Position numbers and translations under genes: made by a program. A stretch of 64,000 nucleotides of DNA from Gnetum montanum (lineage: Eukaryota > Streptophyta > Gnetopsida > Gnetales > Gnetaceae). Each line of letters opens with the position of its first letter. The stretch's first letter is position 1. Of the stretch, positions 23,966-37,100 are shown in pieces. Location of the stretch: contig MNCI01033653.1 in the NCBI GenBank assembly GCA_015680685.1, positions 62,498 to 126,497 of the forward strand. Direction: 5' to 3'. The notes beneath the pieces are model-generated. The model saw nothing but the letters and a program-made list of their open reading frames with translations. It ran no database searches and was not told where the DNA came from.

Positions 23966-23984
23966 TGGCATCGTTGCTAGGGAC
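23966..23984 (+). other. Primer binding site of element A (tRNA-Asp type)
   Basis: TGGCATCGTTGCTAGGGAC lies one base after the LTR and resembles the complement of tRNA-Asp with C-to-T style changes. Confidence 0.8.
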
Positions 23985-24099
23985 TTTGTTTGTGGAACAT
24001 GTGCTATTTAGGTCTAAGTGAATATCACTAGTATCATTGTATGAACCTAAAGGTTCATATCATTTCCACTATACATAAAAATTATAAAAGCACACTAAT

Positions 24100-26000
24100 A
24101 ATTTCATTTTGTTTTACAAAATTTCTTCCTCTTTTTGTAAGCCTGAAGATACTAAACCACCAGTCCCACAACAATGCAAGGTGGTCTACACTCATCCAAA
24201 TGATTTTGTACCAAATTTCATCTTTATCATACATCACGATGAACAAATGCGATGGCGTGATATGGAGGGCAACATCATTTTCAACTTTGATAGATCTATG
24301 CTCGAAATGTTGCTTAAAATACTTAAGAAGTTGGGCATAGGAGATCCTCATGAAGAGTACGTTGTGGATGGATATGACACTCAGAACTATTATCCCATTG
24401 AAACATAACATAAGTGAGATAAACATCAGGAGAGACTCCATGAAGCCATAAAGGGGAAACATTACACTAACCCCTTATTCCTACTAGATCAAAAGGACAA
24501 TGAGGATCCTCCCTTGGAAGGTTCTAAACATGAAGATTCTCCACCCCCTATTACTAATGGTGAGGGTGTGAAATTAACGCTATGAACAACTATTCATAAA
24601 CTGGGTTCAAGAAAGAGTGATAGCCAAGGTAGGAACTTGAGAGAACATCATAATAACAAGGGATCTAATGATGGATATTGTAAAAATCATAAGAGTGGTG
24701 GTGGAAACTATGGTGGTAGTGGGAGTCCACCTTCCTCTTCATTCTCTTCATCTGATTCTAAACATTCCTCTTCATCTGATGGTTCTTATGGAAGTTATCA
24801 TCAAAAAAATTGTGATGAAGGTGATCAATTAAATAACAATAATCATGAAGGCCACCAAAATAAAAGGGGTGGCCAAAACCATCATTAGCATCATCAATGC
24901 CATGATGATGATGAACCTTTACTGGCAAATTGAAGTATGCTTAAAATTGCAAAGGTAGTAAGAATTCCAACTAGGCATATGAAGGATAGTTGGATTAAGC
25001 ACCTAGATACGAACAATATCTTAAGATTTGAGGGGGGATACAATTCTAATCAATAGACACATCTACAAGCTTTTCAAGATGCCTGTGCCTTACAAAATAT
25101 GAAGAATAAGTGGTAGAAACTTAAGCCTTTTTCCAAGGACACTCGTTAAGGAAGTTGAAAGTTGGTATCGGTTCTTAGAATCGGAATCTATTCGAGGATG
25201 GAGTACCATGTTAGAATTGTTCAATGAAAAATATCAAATGTACTCTAGAGTGTCTAATCTAAGAAGGCAAATCCAAGGATAGAAACAAGGAGCACATGAA
25301 CCCTTGGATACCACCATGGGCCAATACTATTCACTCTTACATAGATGCCCTGGCCATGGTTACTCTCAGAGGGAACAAGTTTGCGACTTCATAGATAGAC
25401 TCAAGGTAGAAATAAGAAGAACCCTTGGGGTGTATGCCCATGGGAGGTTATTTGAAATGAGAGCTTATTAGATCCAAAGGCTAATTGAGGAGGTAGCAAA
25501 AGAAAAAGATGAGTTATGAAAAAGGGAGAGTGTTGAAGAGTATAATAAGGATCCATCAATTAGAAAATGAGAGGTCTAGTTTTGTGATGAGGAGGAGTCA
25601 CCACTTGATGTAGTGGCAAATAGAAAGATCTTGCCTATCCAAAAATCTATTTTTAGCATTTCAACCAAGGTTGAGAAGTTATGGAACTCTTTGGATGAAA
25701 AGTTTCAAATTTGTTTGAAGATTGCTGAAGAATCCAAAGATCAAAATAGTGATTGTAATCATAGGAGGCAAAAAGAAGCTAAACATGCCTACCAAAGAGG
25801 TAAGGGAAAAACTGCTATAGTAGAGGAAGTTTTGGAGTCTAAATCTAATGATGAAACCAAATGTGACATCTATCAATATGAACATCCAAAGGGATGTTTC
25901 CTTATGGTGTCACACTTACAAAAATCTAGAGTGTATGCATTGAACCCCCCACCTAGCACATAGGCAAGCTCCAAGATGATTACCTTACCCTTAAGGTAGT
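24100..26000 (+). pseudogene. Gag of element A (relic)
   Basis: An N-terminal open part (24109-24408) is followed by a Ser/Gly/His/Asn-rich disordered segment (24637-24888). The retrotransposon-gag core is readable across frames at about 25080-25560 (WYRFLESESIRGW, LFNEKYQMYSRVSNLRRQIQ, RTLGVYAHGRLFEMR), followed by an open stretch 25613-25963 with a Cys/His motif CDIYQYEHPKGC. It parallels gag of element D. Several stops and frame changes make it non-functional. Confidence 0.75.
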
Positions 26001-26599
26001 CCAAGATAGTTCCAGTAGCAAAAAAAAGCTTACTACCCAAGTGGAACTCCTTCAAAACCTTATGAGTAGTACCAACCACAGTCATGGGAAATGCCATTGC
26101 TAGGCAATAGTACCCTTATAGGCAACTAGATCCATATGAGTACTATGTTCAACAACTCATCTCCCCTAGAAGTTTGGCAAGTCATGCATCATTCCATCAT
26201 CACTATTACCCTCCAGAGTACCACCATACACATTCATCATCTACTCAAGGGAAAAATCCATATCTATATCCTTATCATCCTTCACATCCCTTTACACCTC
26301 CACCTCCGCCTTCAACTTAGTTACCTCTTTCTCCATCCATGCAGGTTGAAATTACTCCACAATTACAATAATGCAATGCTACAAGGGATGTACACTCATA
26401 ACCAGTATTTCAACTAAGTGGTCTGAATAATTAATCAAGGAAATAACCTTTCTTCCAACCTAGCCATCCTCTCCATCCCTCATAATCTACTTTGGCTAAT
26501 CACCCTGCATCTCCAGTACCCTCATCCTCTGCATCAAATACCTTCAAGAAACCTTCAATCCAAGTTCCACATAGGCTCTACACTATAATGCTAAATCAT

Positions 26600-27125
26600 G
26601 CAGTTTCTGACTAGATCAAGGTTGGCAACCTTCCTACAAAAAGATCTGATCCAATAAGTCCACTCATCTTTCTATAGATTGCTGGATGAGAGCCATGCAA
26701 GGATCTTCTTGACTCTGGTTCTAGAGTTAACCTCATCTCCCATGATATGTGCAAAGCTTGAAACCTACCACCTCTTAAGAAGAACAACATCCATTTAGAA
26801 TTAGCAGATCAGTCGATTACGGTCCCTCTGGAATTAGTAAAGGACATTATGACCATAGTCTATGGGTAGTCCTATCCTGTTGATCTTTTGATAATCAAGG
26901 TGGATAACTACAAAAGTGACCTTCCCATCATCATGGGAAGGGCTTGGTTATGCACAGTCAATGCCCAAATGGATATAAGGAACCTATCTCTCAAAATATC
27001 TAAGGAGAATGAGTTAGGGAAAATTGAGAAGAAGCATATTCCATGCATCACATATAGTGACAATGGGTGTAATTGTATGCAGAAGATTTGGTTAATCAAA
27101 AACACATACATTAAGGCATGCAATC
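26600..27125 (+). pseudogene. Protease of element A (relic), interrupted by element B
   Basis: Contains an intact retropepsin active site LLDSGS near 26710, followed by VNLIS and, in the open stretch 26888-27169, IIKVDNYKSDLPIIMGRAWL. Element B begins at 27126; A resumes at 47321. The protease would process the Gag-Pol polyprotein. Confidence 0.75.
27121..27125. repeat. Target-site duplication of element B, left copy
   Basis: CAATC, repeated exactly at 47321-47325. Confidence 0.85.
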
Positions 27126-29219
27126 TAAAACACCATCAATTTTGGGCCATCATGATTCTTTGGGTGTAATGCCATGATGAATTGCATAAATGGTTTGACA
27201 CCCTAGAAGTCCTAATGCCTACAAAGCCACTTCCAAGCTTGCCTGCCACCCTCTACAACACAGTCAATGTAGCACCTATTCATGTGGCCAATTTTTATGA
27301 AAGAGGCACTAGGGGTAGATCATATAGTGTAGCAAATTTTCTATCTCCTGGGTTGACAAGCTTGCTACACACTCTAGCTCGCCTAGCTTGACACATGACC
27401 TGGTTGACGATCTACCCAGGGACCATGCTAGGGGCTGTTGAAGGTGTTTAGGATGGACTAAATAGTTTGGCAAGTTTTCTAANTAATTTTCATGTTGAAA
27501 GGTCCTAGGACTTGCTGATTTCATCCTTGGGACACTTTTGGGTTTTGTGTCCTTGCTACGCTATGTAGCGTAGCACAGTGTAGTAGCTAGTGTGATATGA
27601 ATTCTTGTTTGACCTACAATTCTTTGTCAAGAAACTTTGCTTAGTACTTGAGGGTGAAGAGGAACAAGCAGTTTTGGAGATCAAGGCATGGCCAAGTGCA
27701 AACCTTTTGCAAAATCACTTGATAGGGGACCTTTGTGTGTTCTGACCTTGCTATGCTATGTAGCATAGCACAGTGTAGCACCCAGTTTAGCTTGAATTTT
27801 GACATACTTTGCAAACATTTTATCATGGGATTTCAGTCATGTCCTAGAGTGGCAATAGAATAAGAATTTTTGGTGGTTAATGCATGGGAAATTATGTTTA
27901 CTTCATCAAAATAGTGTGAGTGAAAGCATTATCATAGTAGAACCTTGCTACATTGTGGTATGCTGTGTAGTGTAGCANTCTAACTAGGACTTAGAGAGGT
28001 ATTTTTGGTTTTCAAGCAAGATTTATATCAAAAATAGCTACTACGCTACGTAGCGTAGCATGTGGGCATTCATGCTACTCCTCTACAATGAGTAGCGTAG
28101 ATAGAATAACACTCACTTAGAGTCCTCACAACATCTTTAGTAGCTCCAAAACTCATTGGCAATGATCATTTCTACTCTGGCATCTCCTCGATAAACAAGA
28201 TCAATAGTTAGCTTTGTTTTGCATCCCCCTATTGATTCCCAAAGTTGTCCCTACGCTTGACCCTACTCGCAAGAGAAGGGAAGATGTAGCCCTGGAGCAT
28301 AGGCTCCACTTTGCATTTGATGTTGCCATTTTTTGCAAAAACATGGTAGTTCCCTAGATTCCAGCACATGCAGTTTGAATGGTATGGTCATGCCTTGGTA
28401 GGTTTCACTTTCAGTCTTGTCCCCACTCAATGTAGCACTATTAGTGTAACACTATAGCATAACACCACACAATAGTGTAGCACATCCACGTTCGCACCCT
28501 GTGTGACCCAGGACACATGGCATCCAAACCACATCTTTCTCCTACTCTCAGCTTTATAAATACCCTAGCAAATAACGTTCAAGAGGTTGGCTTTTCAAAT
28601 TACCTTTCTTGCAGTTGGATTTTTGACTTGGCTTTCTAGCGATTGGCTATGGCAAAGCGGTTGGCAAGCAGAAAGTTGAGGAATAGCAAACCTCAACATT
28701 AACACTTCCCAGATCTCTCTTAGCCCAGTAAGCATTGGTTTATTATTTCCTGTTAGTAGGCCATTGGCAACAGTCCAGGATCTATGATCATATCGTTCCA
28801 TTGTAAGTTGTGCCTACCCAATACTGTACACCGCTTGTACACCTTCCTCAGCCAAACAAAGATTAAATTCCCTAATTTTGGGGTAGTGCATTCTCTCACT
28901 TAAGTTCATTTCATTTCATTTCAGTATATTTTGCAATACTATGTATCAATTCATGCTTATTACTTAGCTATATACTCTATTATGCTTTTACGATTCCGTA
29001 TGCTACGATTTTCTTCACCTTAATCTCCACACGTAACATTTTAAAACCACTATTCGCAAAAGGTTATTGTACACTGTGTAAGTCCCTACATGACCAACCA
29101 GACCATTTAGGGCATCCTATTTCCATTTCATCTAGCACGACCCTTGCATGGATCCAAGGTTTGGCTATACGTTTGGTAACCTCTTGGTGTTCTAGCCACC
29201 AATGTTTTTGGATGTAGTA
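27126..29219 (+). repeat. 5' LTR of element B
   Basis: Begins TAAAACACC (TGAAACACC in the 3' copy) and ends near GATGTAGTA. U3 has repeated TAGC/GCTA words, including a perfect 18-bp palindrome at 28041-28058 (CTACGCTACGTAGCGTAG). The TATA box is at 28553-28560 (TTATAAAT). N at 27483 and 27979. Confidence 0.85.
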
Positions 29220-29224
29220 GTTTT

Positions 29225-29243
29225 TGGCACTAGAAGAAGGGCC
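29225..29243 (+). other. Primer binding site of element B
   Basis: TGGCACTAGAAGAAGGGCC starts with the TGG expected opposite a tRNA CCA end. It resembles the TGGCGCTAGAAG-type sites, taken to be tRNA-Arg, that I associate with Tat/Ogre elements; the tRNA identity is inferred. Confidence 0.6.
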
Positions 29244-29388
29244 TAAACCATTATGCTCCTTCTTAACTTCACGGGTAGTCCTACATGCATTTTGTACCCC
29301 ACTTCTAGCACCCAACTAGCATAGACGTGATACCCTTGTGATTGTCTGCACACCAGTTGGTATAGATTGATCCCAATCGACGATTCCT

Positions 29389-29760
29389 TTGGAAGCCTAT
29401 GGGATGAAAGCCCTAGAAACGTCCACTATGTTACGCTACTTACATCCTGTGTGGTGTAGCAACCTTGTCAATGTAGTAGTTCCAACACTGTCCACTACGT
29501 TATGCTATCTACTGCATTATGTTGTCCACTACATTATGCTACCTACTACATTATGTTATCCATTGCATTACATTGTTGATCGTGATACACTATCCACTAT
29601 GTTACATTGTCTATATCTTGTGTGGCATAGAAGCTCTATCAACATAGCAATCCTACTCAGCGTAGTAGGTGTAACAGTGAAGGAAACCAATTTTCAACAC
29701 TTTCAAGTGTACCCAATCTCATATATCTCTCTTACAGTTTTCAACTATAACTTCTCATTG
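29389..29760 (+). other. Leader of element B with CACTA.GTTA repeats
   Basis: Between primer site and gag the sequence repeats words such as CCACTACGTTATGCTA and CTACATTATG many times. It is a low-complexity leader, related in composition to the TAGC words of the LTR, and the long open frame here is a repeat translation. Confidence 0.45.
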
Positions 29761-30034
29761 TAAAAACGTGCAGCCTACAACTCTCTCTTACATGTATCTT
29801 TCCAATTCCTACCTATTTCATAATAAAAAATATATCCAATTACCATTGTAGTTTCTACCTTAGGTTTGGAGGTGCCCCATATTGTTAACACCCATGATAG
29901 ATTCCAAGCATCTGCCTAGCCCACTGCTAGCACTACGGTAGTTCCTTAGATTGTGACAATAATCTCTTGAATTCTTGCTCCAAGAAAAAGAGTGATACAA
30001 TTTTTTGTGTGCAAAAATTTAGGCAAATATACCT

Positions 30035-32777
30035 TTGGACCATCAAGAATTTCATGAGAAATGTAACTTTGAGTTCATCCATCAGAACAGGAGGGAGTTC
30101 ATTCCTGATCCTAATGCCACCATCCCACTGACTGAAGCATATCAACGGGTGTTAAATCAACTTATGCAATTATGTAGGTCAAAAGAACAAGACACAACAT
30201 CCCATTATGAGGAATTTTTCTAGGATGGGCAAGAGGAGTTAGACTCCCACTCTAAGGGTGGTGGCCCAATCCACATCACGGCTATCCCTTATGCCTTTGT
30301 TCAATCACACTAGCTCCTCTCTTCTACATCCTTTGCTAATTCCACGATGTTTCCACTGCCCAAATTCTCTTTAGTAATGGGCATTAATACAATGTTTTTA
30401 ACATATCAACACTTAGGACTTTCAACTTCATTCCCAGTTACCCTTCCTTTCCAGTTTTTCCATGTACTGCACCCAACATCTGTGACGTCTACATTTCCAT
30501 ATGTGCACACTATGCCTACATCACAACTACACGTGAATTCTACTTTTGTCGTCTCCTCTACACACATCCCACCACCAGTAGCAACCCCAACCTTAGTCAC
30601 ATGGTGGGCAACAACAACCTCTTTTTCCACAACTCAACTATCTCACATGCAACAATACATGCAATAAAAAATGTAACAAGTTCCACACACAATCCAACCA
30701 AACATGGATTGGACAAGTAACCAACCCTACGGTGCCAATACATGCCACCTAGATAAGTAACCAACCCTACGGTGCCACCAATGGTAGCTACCCCAGTAGC
30801 ACCACCCACTGGGTGGTGGGTTGCTCAGGCGACACCACTTGTAGGAGCTACTCCAATGGCACCCCCAATGGGACTAGTAGCCACCCCAATAGTGCCACCA
30901 ATGATGGCTGCTCCAGTAGCCCCATAACCCCATGTGACATCCCTAGGTCTTGAACAGGGTTTCCAGCTCATCTAGACCCTTACTAATGAAATGAAACAAC
31001 TTAAAGCTACTAGCTCAGAAATAGTCCAAGTCATGGACTTCTATTAGGATGATCCAATTAGTTCAATTGTTCCTACACTAACATTGCCTCCTGGGGTACA
31101 ATTTCCCCAGTTCACAAAGTACAATAGGGAGGGTGACCCGAATGCCCACCTAGTCATGTTCAGGTTTGAACCCCTGCTACTATAGCCATGGACTCATGCC
31201 ATCATCCATGTATTTGCAATGTATTTGAAGGGTAAAGCCTTAGACTAATACCATGCCCTCCCCCATGCCTCAATCTCAACATTGGAAGAATTATTAACCC
31301 AATTTGTGACCTTCATTAAGTATAACTTGAAGTCAGAAGTCACTTTGGATCAACTTATGAGTGTTAAAAAAGAGCCATTGGAGTCTTTGTAAAAGTTAAT
31401 ACAATGATGGAGCACTACCCTAAATGAAATTCGTGAATTGATTGTCGAGGCCCATCTAGTGGCCATTTTCAAAGGTGTGGTAAATGATTTCATTAAATCC
31501 AAGCTATATTACTTGGCTCTGTGTTTCCTTAGTTAGATGTTCACCCAAACCAAGAGTATCCAAGATGCAGCATAGGCTAGTAGGGATCTAGCCTATGTAG
31601 CATACAAAAACACACACACACAAAGAAGGACAAGGAGAGAGGCAAGGCCATGACAACCATAGTGGCCACTATAGCCTAGGAAACCAACAAGGATAAATAG
31701 AGGGACAAGGCATCTAAAACTCATTCCACAACTAACATAGTGCCCAACCCTAGTAGCACTAGCCAACCTTCAGCCTCAGCAACTACTACCCAAACTTCGG
31801 TAAGGCCAAACTTTGAGTGCAAGGATTGTTCAATGTATACTCCCTTACCAATCAAGCCATCTAAGCTTCTAAAAAAATTTCTTGGAGTTGGGCACATTCA
31901 ACATAAATGGATGTTAGAAGAGGCTCTTAAAAAGCATCAGAGGTACTATGAAATCCTCTATGACCCCTCTGTGGTTATGCTTAATGACCCACCAGTACCT
32001 AAGAACTTTGGACTTGAGCACTCTTGTGATTATCATCACGTGTGTAGGCATGACACAAATTATTTCTTGGCAATAAAAGATGATATTCAGCAAATGATTG
32101 ATCAGGGCAAGTTGGTGTTGGATGAGAGTAATCTTGTCTAACTTAAAAACCAATTGATGCATGTGTACAAAGACCCACTAAATGCTAACAACACAAGTTA
32201 CACTATCAATGCCATTGGCATTGATGACAATATAAACTCACAACATGAACCATTTGTGGTTTGTGTTCCTCCCTACAACCCTCAAGCATCTACAACAACC
32301 AGGTCGCAAACCCCATTTGTCATTAAAGTTCCTCCTTAGACATCCATTGCACCTTTTGTGCTTAAGACTACATCACCTACTACCAAAACTACTAAAGCAC
32401 CTTTCATTATCAAGGTGCCTAAGCATACGACTCCCCTTGCAACCCAAGGTCCAACAATAGGAACTACCTCATAATGTTCCCATATGAAGAAACGTGAAGA
32501 GAACCTAGCTGATAAGTTGGCCAAAGAGCGCACTGCATTGGGACCCCCTAAGCCCACCCTTCTATTAGCCTTGCCCATGACTTCAAAATCGAAGGATATA
32601 GGTAGCACTCAACAACTGCCCTCTAAACCAACAAAACTTGTCATTCAATCTAAACCCACTCCCTCATTGGAAATTCACCTTTTAGGATGTATTGAAGAAG
32701 CAAAGATAAGCAAACAACTGGACAATGGACAAGACTTCTTAGATGCACTCTCGCAAGTTAAACAAGATTTGAAGTAA
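30035..32777 (+). pseudogene. Gag of element B (relic)
   Basis: A Pro/Ala/Thr-rich N-terminal half with internal GGTGCCACCAATGG-type repeats (30700-30930) leads into a capsid-like gag core at about 31080-31520 (PQFTKYNREGDPNAHL, LKGKALD, LEELLTQFV). The open stretch 31740-32141 has CDYHHVCRHDTNYFLAIKDD, the decayed zinc-binding segment typical of Tat gag (C-x2-H ... GHxTxxC). From 31740 to 33296 one frame is kept with only a few stops, so the damage is mostly point mutation. Confidence 0.75.
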
Positions 32778-33039
32778 AAGAATACAACGTTAAGCTTGTA
32801 TGACCTAGTGATGATCTTTAAGGCACATCATGAGGCCTTGGTTTGCATGTTAGCATTCATTCCTATTAACCAAAACATGGCAGCTAAGGGGAAAGCTATC
32901 CATGTAGTTACGCTTCCCCCCTTGGCTGAAGAACCATGACTAACCTAATTAACATTTCAAGATAAGGCCATCAAGGATGACCCTAAAAAGGGTCAAGTGA
33001 CTACTTCATTCATTTTTATCATGATTCAAGTGGGTCAAT

Positions 33040-33330
33040 AAAAAATTCGCAGAGTACATGTTGATGACAGGGCTACCACTAATGTGATCGCATTTTCCAT
33101 TGTTGACAAGTTGGGCCTAGTAGACCAAATCAAGCCCATAGTAACTTCCTACCTGAAATCATTTAATGGAGCATGTGTCATAGTCAAAGGGACCATTAAC
33201 ATCAACTTTGTGGTGGGGGACCAGTTTTTCACCAGCTCAGAATTCATTGTGGTGGAGGAGATGCTTGGGTTCAACTTAATTTTGGGGAGATCATGATTAG
33301 CCTAATTGAGAGCAGTCTCCTCACCCTTAC
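33040..33330 (+). pseudogene. Protease of element B (relic)
   Basis: Open at 33084-33296, preceded by HVDDRATTNVI where the family shows a DDGA-type active site; the Gly is replaced by Arg. It ends with EEMLGFNLILGRS, the usual retropepsin C-terminal LGR motif. Confidence 0.75.
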
Positions 33331-33779
33331 ACCAAGAAATCCACCTACCCTACATGGGTAGAGAAGTGGTGATCTTTGGTGACGAAATAGCCCCCCGAGC
33401 TATAAATAACATAGACATAGAACAAGGTTTATAGATAGAAATCTCTGAAAACCCATCACCCATCTACAATGAAGCCCCATGTTTAATAGATGACCCACCT
33501 GAAACTACCAACTCAGACTAGGAAAACACTTGGGCTGAGTTGCCTTTCCAAATAGCAGATGACAACATAGAAGAATATCATCACAAAGCTTCCCAACCAT
33601 ACACTCTGCCTAGCACACAACGAGTTAGAAAATAATTGCATAATTAAAGACTATCTCTAAATCACTTCCATGAATGCTTGGCCTTAATACTCTTATTATT
33701 TTTGATTTCACATTATGTTCACTATTTGCATTATGTCCATTGTTTCCATTATGATCATTATTTGCATTAATTATCTTAG

Positions 33780-33960
33780 AATGGCCCAAAATGACCTTAA
33801 ACTATTGTGATGGATTGCTAAGGCCTAAAACTAGAAACCAACCCTTGGAAGTTACATTGCAATGGCCTAAAATGACCTTAAATTATCATGATGTTCCAAA
33901 ATGGTCTTAAACTATTGTGATGGCCTGAAACGACCTTAAACTAAAATAAGGGACCCACAA
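33780..33960 (+). repeat. ACCTTAAACTA-word repeats left of the antisense gene
   Basis: AATGACCTTAAACTATTGTG and variants recur at about 50-80 bp spacing. The same word dominates 39160-39415 and the end of the array at 43380-43565. Confidence 0.6.
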
Positions 33961-34103
33961 GGGGCCCAAGCATATTAATAAAATATTAACCAAAAGAAAT
34001 AAAATAATTGTTTCATTTTTTTACTCCATTACATTTGGATCCATACAATAAAGGTTACAAAAAATAAAATACAAAAACAAAAATAAAATCTTTTGCTACC
34101 ATG

Positions 34104-37100
34104 CTACAAGTCTCTACCAACATCTTCATCTCTTATTCCACTAGGTCCCACACCTCTGTTTGGATCCTGCATGAAAAATAAAACAAAATAATGAATCTAA
34201 TTAAAATAAGGCTCTCATGAAATAAAATGTGATACAATAAAGAATGGCTAACCTGAGATGGGCCTACATCCATCTCAGAGGGTATCTTATCCATGCTAGT
34301 TGCTAGACACCATAGAATCTCCTCCTCAGTTATGTTTGCCTAATCTTCCTCCCCTAAATCAATGCTTGCTGCAACTTTCCCCTTCTCCATAGTCATCCAT
34401 CTAGGTGGCCCTAGAGAAAAGGTGGTGGTAGTGATTTCCCCAGAAGGTAAGGTCATTTCTCTTTTAGGAGACTCACTAACCACTACATGTTGCATAAATT
34501 TTTCATAGGCCCTAGCAACACCAATCACATCAAGAAATAACTTATTGGTATGCAACTCAATGAAAGCATCTCAATATTTCTGACAGTAGGTAGCACATTC
34601 CATTTTGTATATGTGCTTATGGTTCTTCTGTGCTTTCCCCCATTCGTACACTTTGGCACTGTATTCCTTCCAATCATTGTTTTTCTAGGCCAATAGGTCC
34701 ATCTGCAAGTGTTTCTCAATAATCTCATGAGTGGCATCATTCTTACCCTATACGGCTAACTAGTATCTTGCATAATCAATTACAATCATATACCAGCTAC
34801 CATTAGAGGTGTCATGAGCCATCAAAAATTCATTTCATTACCGAAGATCCTCTAACTCAACTACTTGGCTAGCTTTCTCCTTTTCCAAATTTTGGACCTG
34901 CTTCCAGAGGTCCTCATTGATATGCCTACACTCTCACAATGATCATGTCGAGTAGAGCATACATTTGCTCATTTCCTCGTATACATCACGAGGCACCTCG
35001 GTCACCTTTGGTGGGAGTTTAGGCATAGTGTCAACCTCAACCGCCTGTCTGGGGTTCCACTTAATATGAGAAGTTGTCAATCACACATGGGAAAGAATTA
35101 GTCATGAGATGAAGGAAAAAAATGCAATAACTTAGAGAGCCCAATGTTGTAATTTGAACACACCTATTTCAGGATCAATCTACCCTAGGCGATCGATCAT
35201 GTTGTCAACCATCCCCTCCATAAAGGCAAATTTGTCTAGGGTTTCAGTCCATGGTTGAAGGTGGATTCAAGAAGAGGAATCAGGAACCTTAACAGTAGTG
35301 TCCGCTACACAACAAAGCATGTTAGCTTAGTAAAGAAGAGGAAAGACAACCTAAAAAATAACATAAACGACAGTACAAAGCTCCTGCCCAACAAACCCTC
35401 AGGGGTGAGAGTGGGGCGATCATCCATCAGCATATTATCAAGCAAATGGTCAAACTCACCAACATCAAATTATAGCCCTTCCCCTTCCAGTTCACTCAAT
35501 AGTGTAGTGGCATCTTTGACTATCATATGCCCCTCAAGTGCTGGGGCACATTCTATAAAAGGATCATCGGTAGCAAAGGCATCTTCATCTATGGCAAGGG
35601 ATTCCTCCTCTGCATCCGGAGCCTCTTCTTCTTCTATAGTGGGGGCCCCTAATTTAGGGGCCAAAACTTCTTCTTCTTCTTCTATTAAACATGTCCAAGG
35701 TAACTAGGATAGTCTAACATAAAACAAGTAAGGGTAACTGGGAGACAACTAAATACACTTACCAACTATAACCTTGATTTGCAGCCTTCTACCTCTGTCT
35801 TCGCTGACGCATGGAGCTTCCTTAATGGGATGATATTTCTTGTGTTGTAACTTTAATTTTATCATTTTAGCAACAAGACATGCCCCTCTTAGCACATTTC
35901 CTATGTTAGTGGAAGGAACCTCTCCAACATTGTCTAGTGCATGAAAGGGTTGTCCCACCCGATCCTTCATCATTATCAAAAGAGACTCCCCAATAGCTTT
36001 TGGGGGGTTTTGGGATCAGGTGGTGTGAAACACTTAGCAGATCTATGGTTTGGATATCTGGGTGCAATCTTGCTACACCCATATGCCATTCTCTTAAACC
36101 ACCAGGAATTCCACAAACCAACGTAGGCGGCTATCAAGAAGGCAAAGTGTACATTGAAACAAGCATCAAGCTTTTCATGAAACTTAACCATTTTAGTCTA
36201 CAAGGCTTTGGAAATGTACTTAGCCTAATTATAGAAGGTCCCTTCTTCCATAACATCCCTCATGATCCAAGCTTGCTCTACTTTATGAAGTTTTCCTTAG
36301 GAGAGTAGCCTAGAAAAGGCATGAGCCTGGAAGATAGGGTAAACCTTTTGGGCTATCCCTAGCCTAACCTTATGCATATAAATCCCCTTTCGGTCCTTGC
36401 TCGTCCCTAGCCATTCTTCTATATCCCCCTAATGGTTTACATCCTTGCTAGTCTTATCCCCTATAGGTAGAACATTAGAGGGAACACCGAAAAGATTAGC
36501 AAAAAGGCTATCAGTAATCTCAAACACTACCCACACACTATGAACCTATGTGCAGAAGCAATTAGCCTTTTTAGAAGAAGAATCAACTAGGGAGAGCATT
36601 TCTGTAGCTGGGACACTTAGATTTATTGCCAAAAATAAATCCATGAGCCTAGCCTTCTAAACATTGTGAACAAGGGTGGCTAGGCTCCCATTGCATAGCC
36701 AACATTGAGTCTTATCCACCTCCCTGTATTTGAAGAAGAGGTTAGTTTTGTCTCATCTAGAGGTGATTACTGTGACCTCTTGGGATTCGCTTACTACTAC
36801 AATAATCAACGACAAAATTAACAGAAAGAAATAACAAAAATCAATCACTTGAACACATGAAAACAAATGTGTAATGTAACATACCAGTTGTTAATGGTGT
36901 GGGAAATGGTGGGATTTCCACTAGGACATCCTCCATGGTAAGTGTTTGACGGGATGCCCATTCAGTATCCAACCATCCAAGTTCCTCACATTTCAAATAG
37001 AACTTGGCATACTTGGTTAGATAGGTTCTAAAATCAGCACCAAGTTGTTCTATGACATCAACACACATTTATGGTAGAAAAGAACTCTTGTAAGGTCATT

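Noticed and set aside
29389-29763. 124-codon frame in the leader of element B
   Set aside because: It consists of CCACTACGTTATGCTA-like repeats and has no gag similarity.
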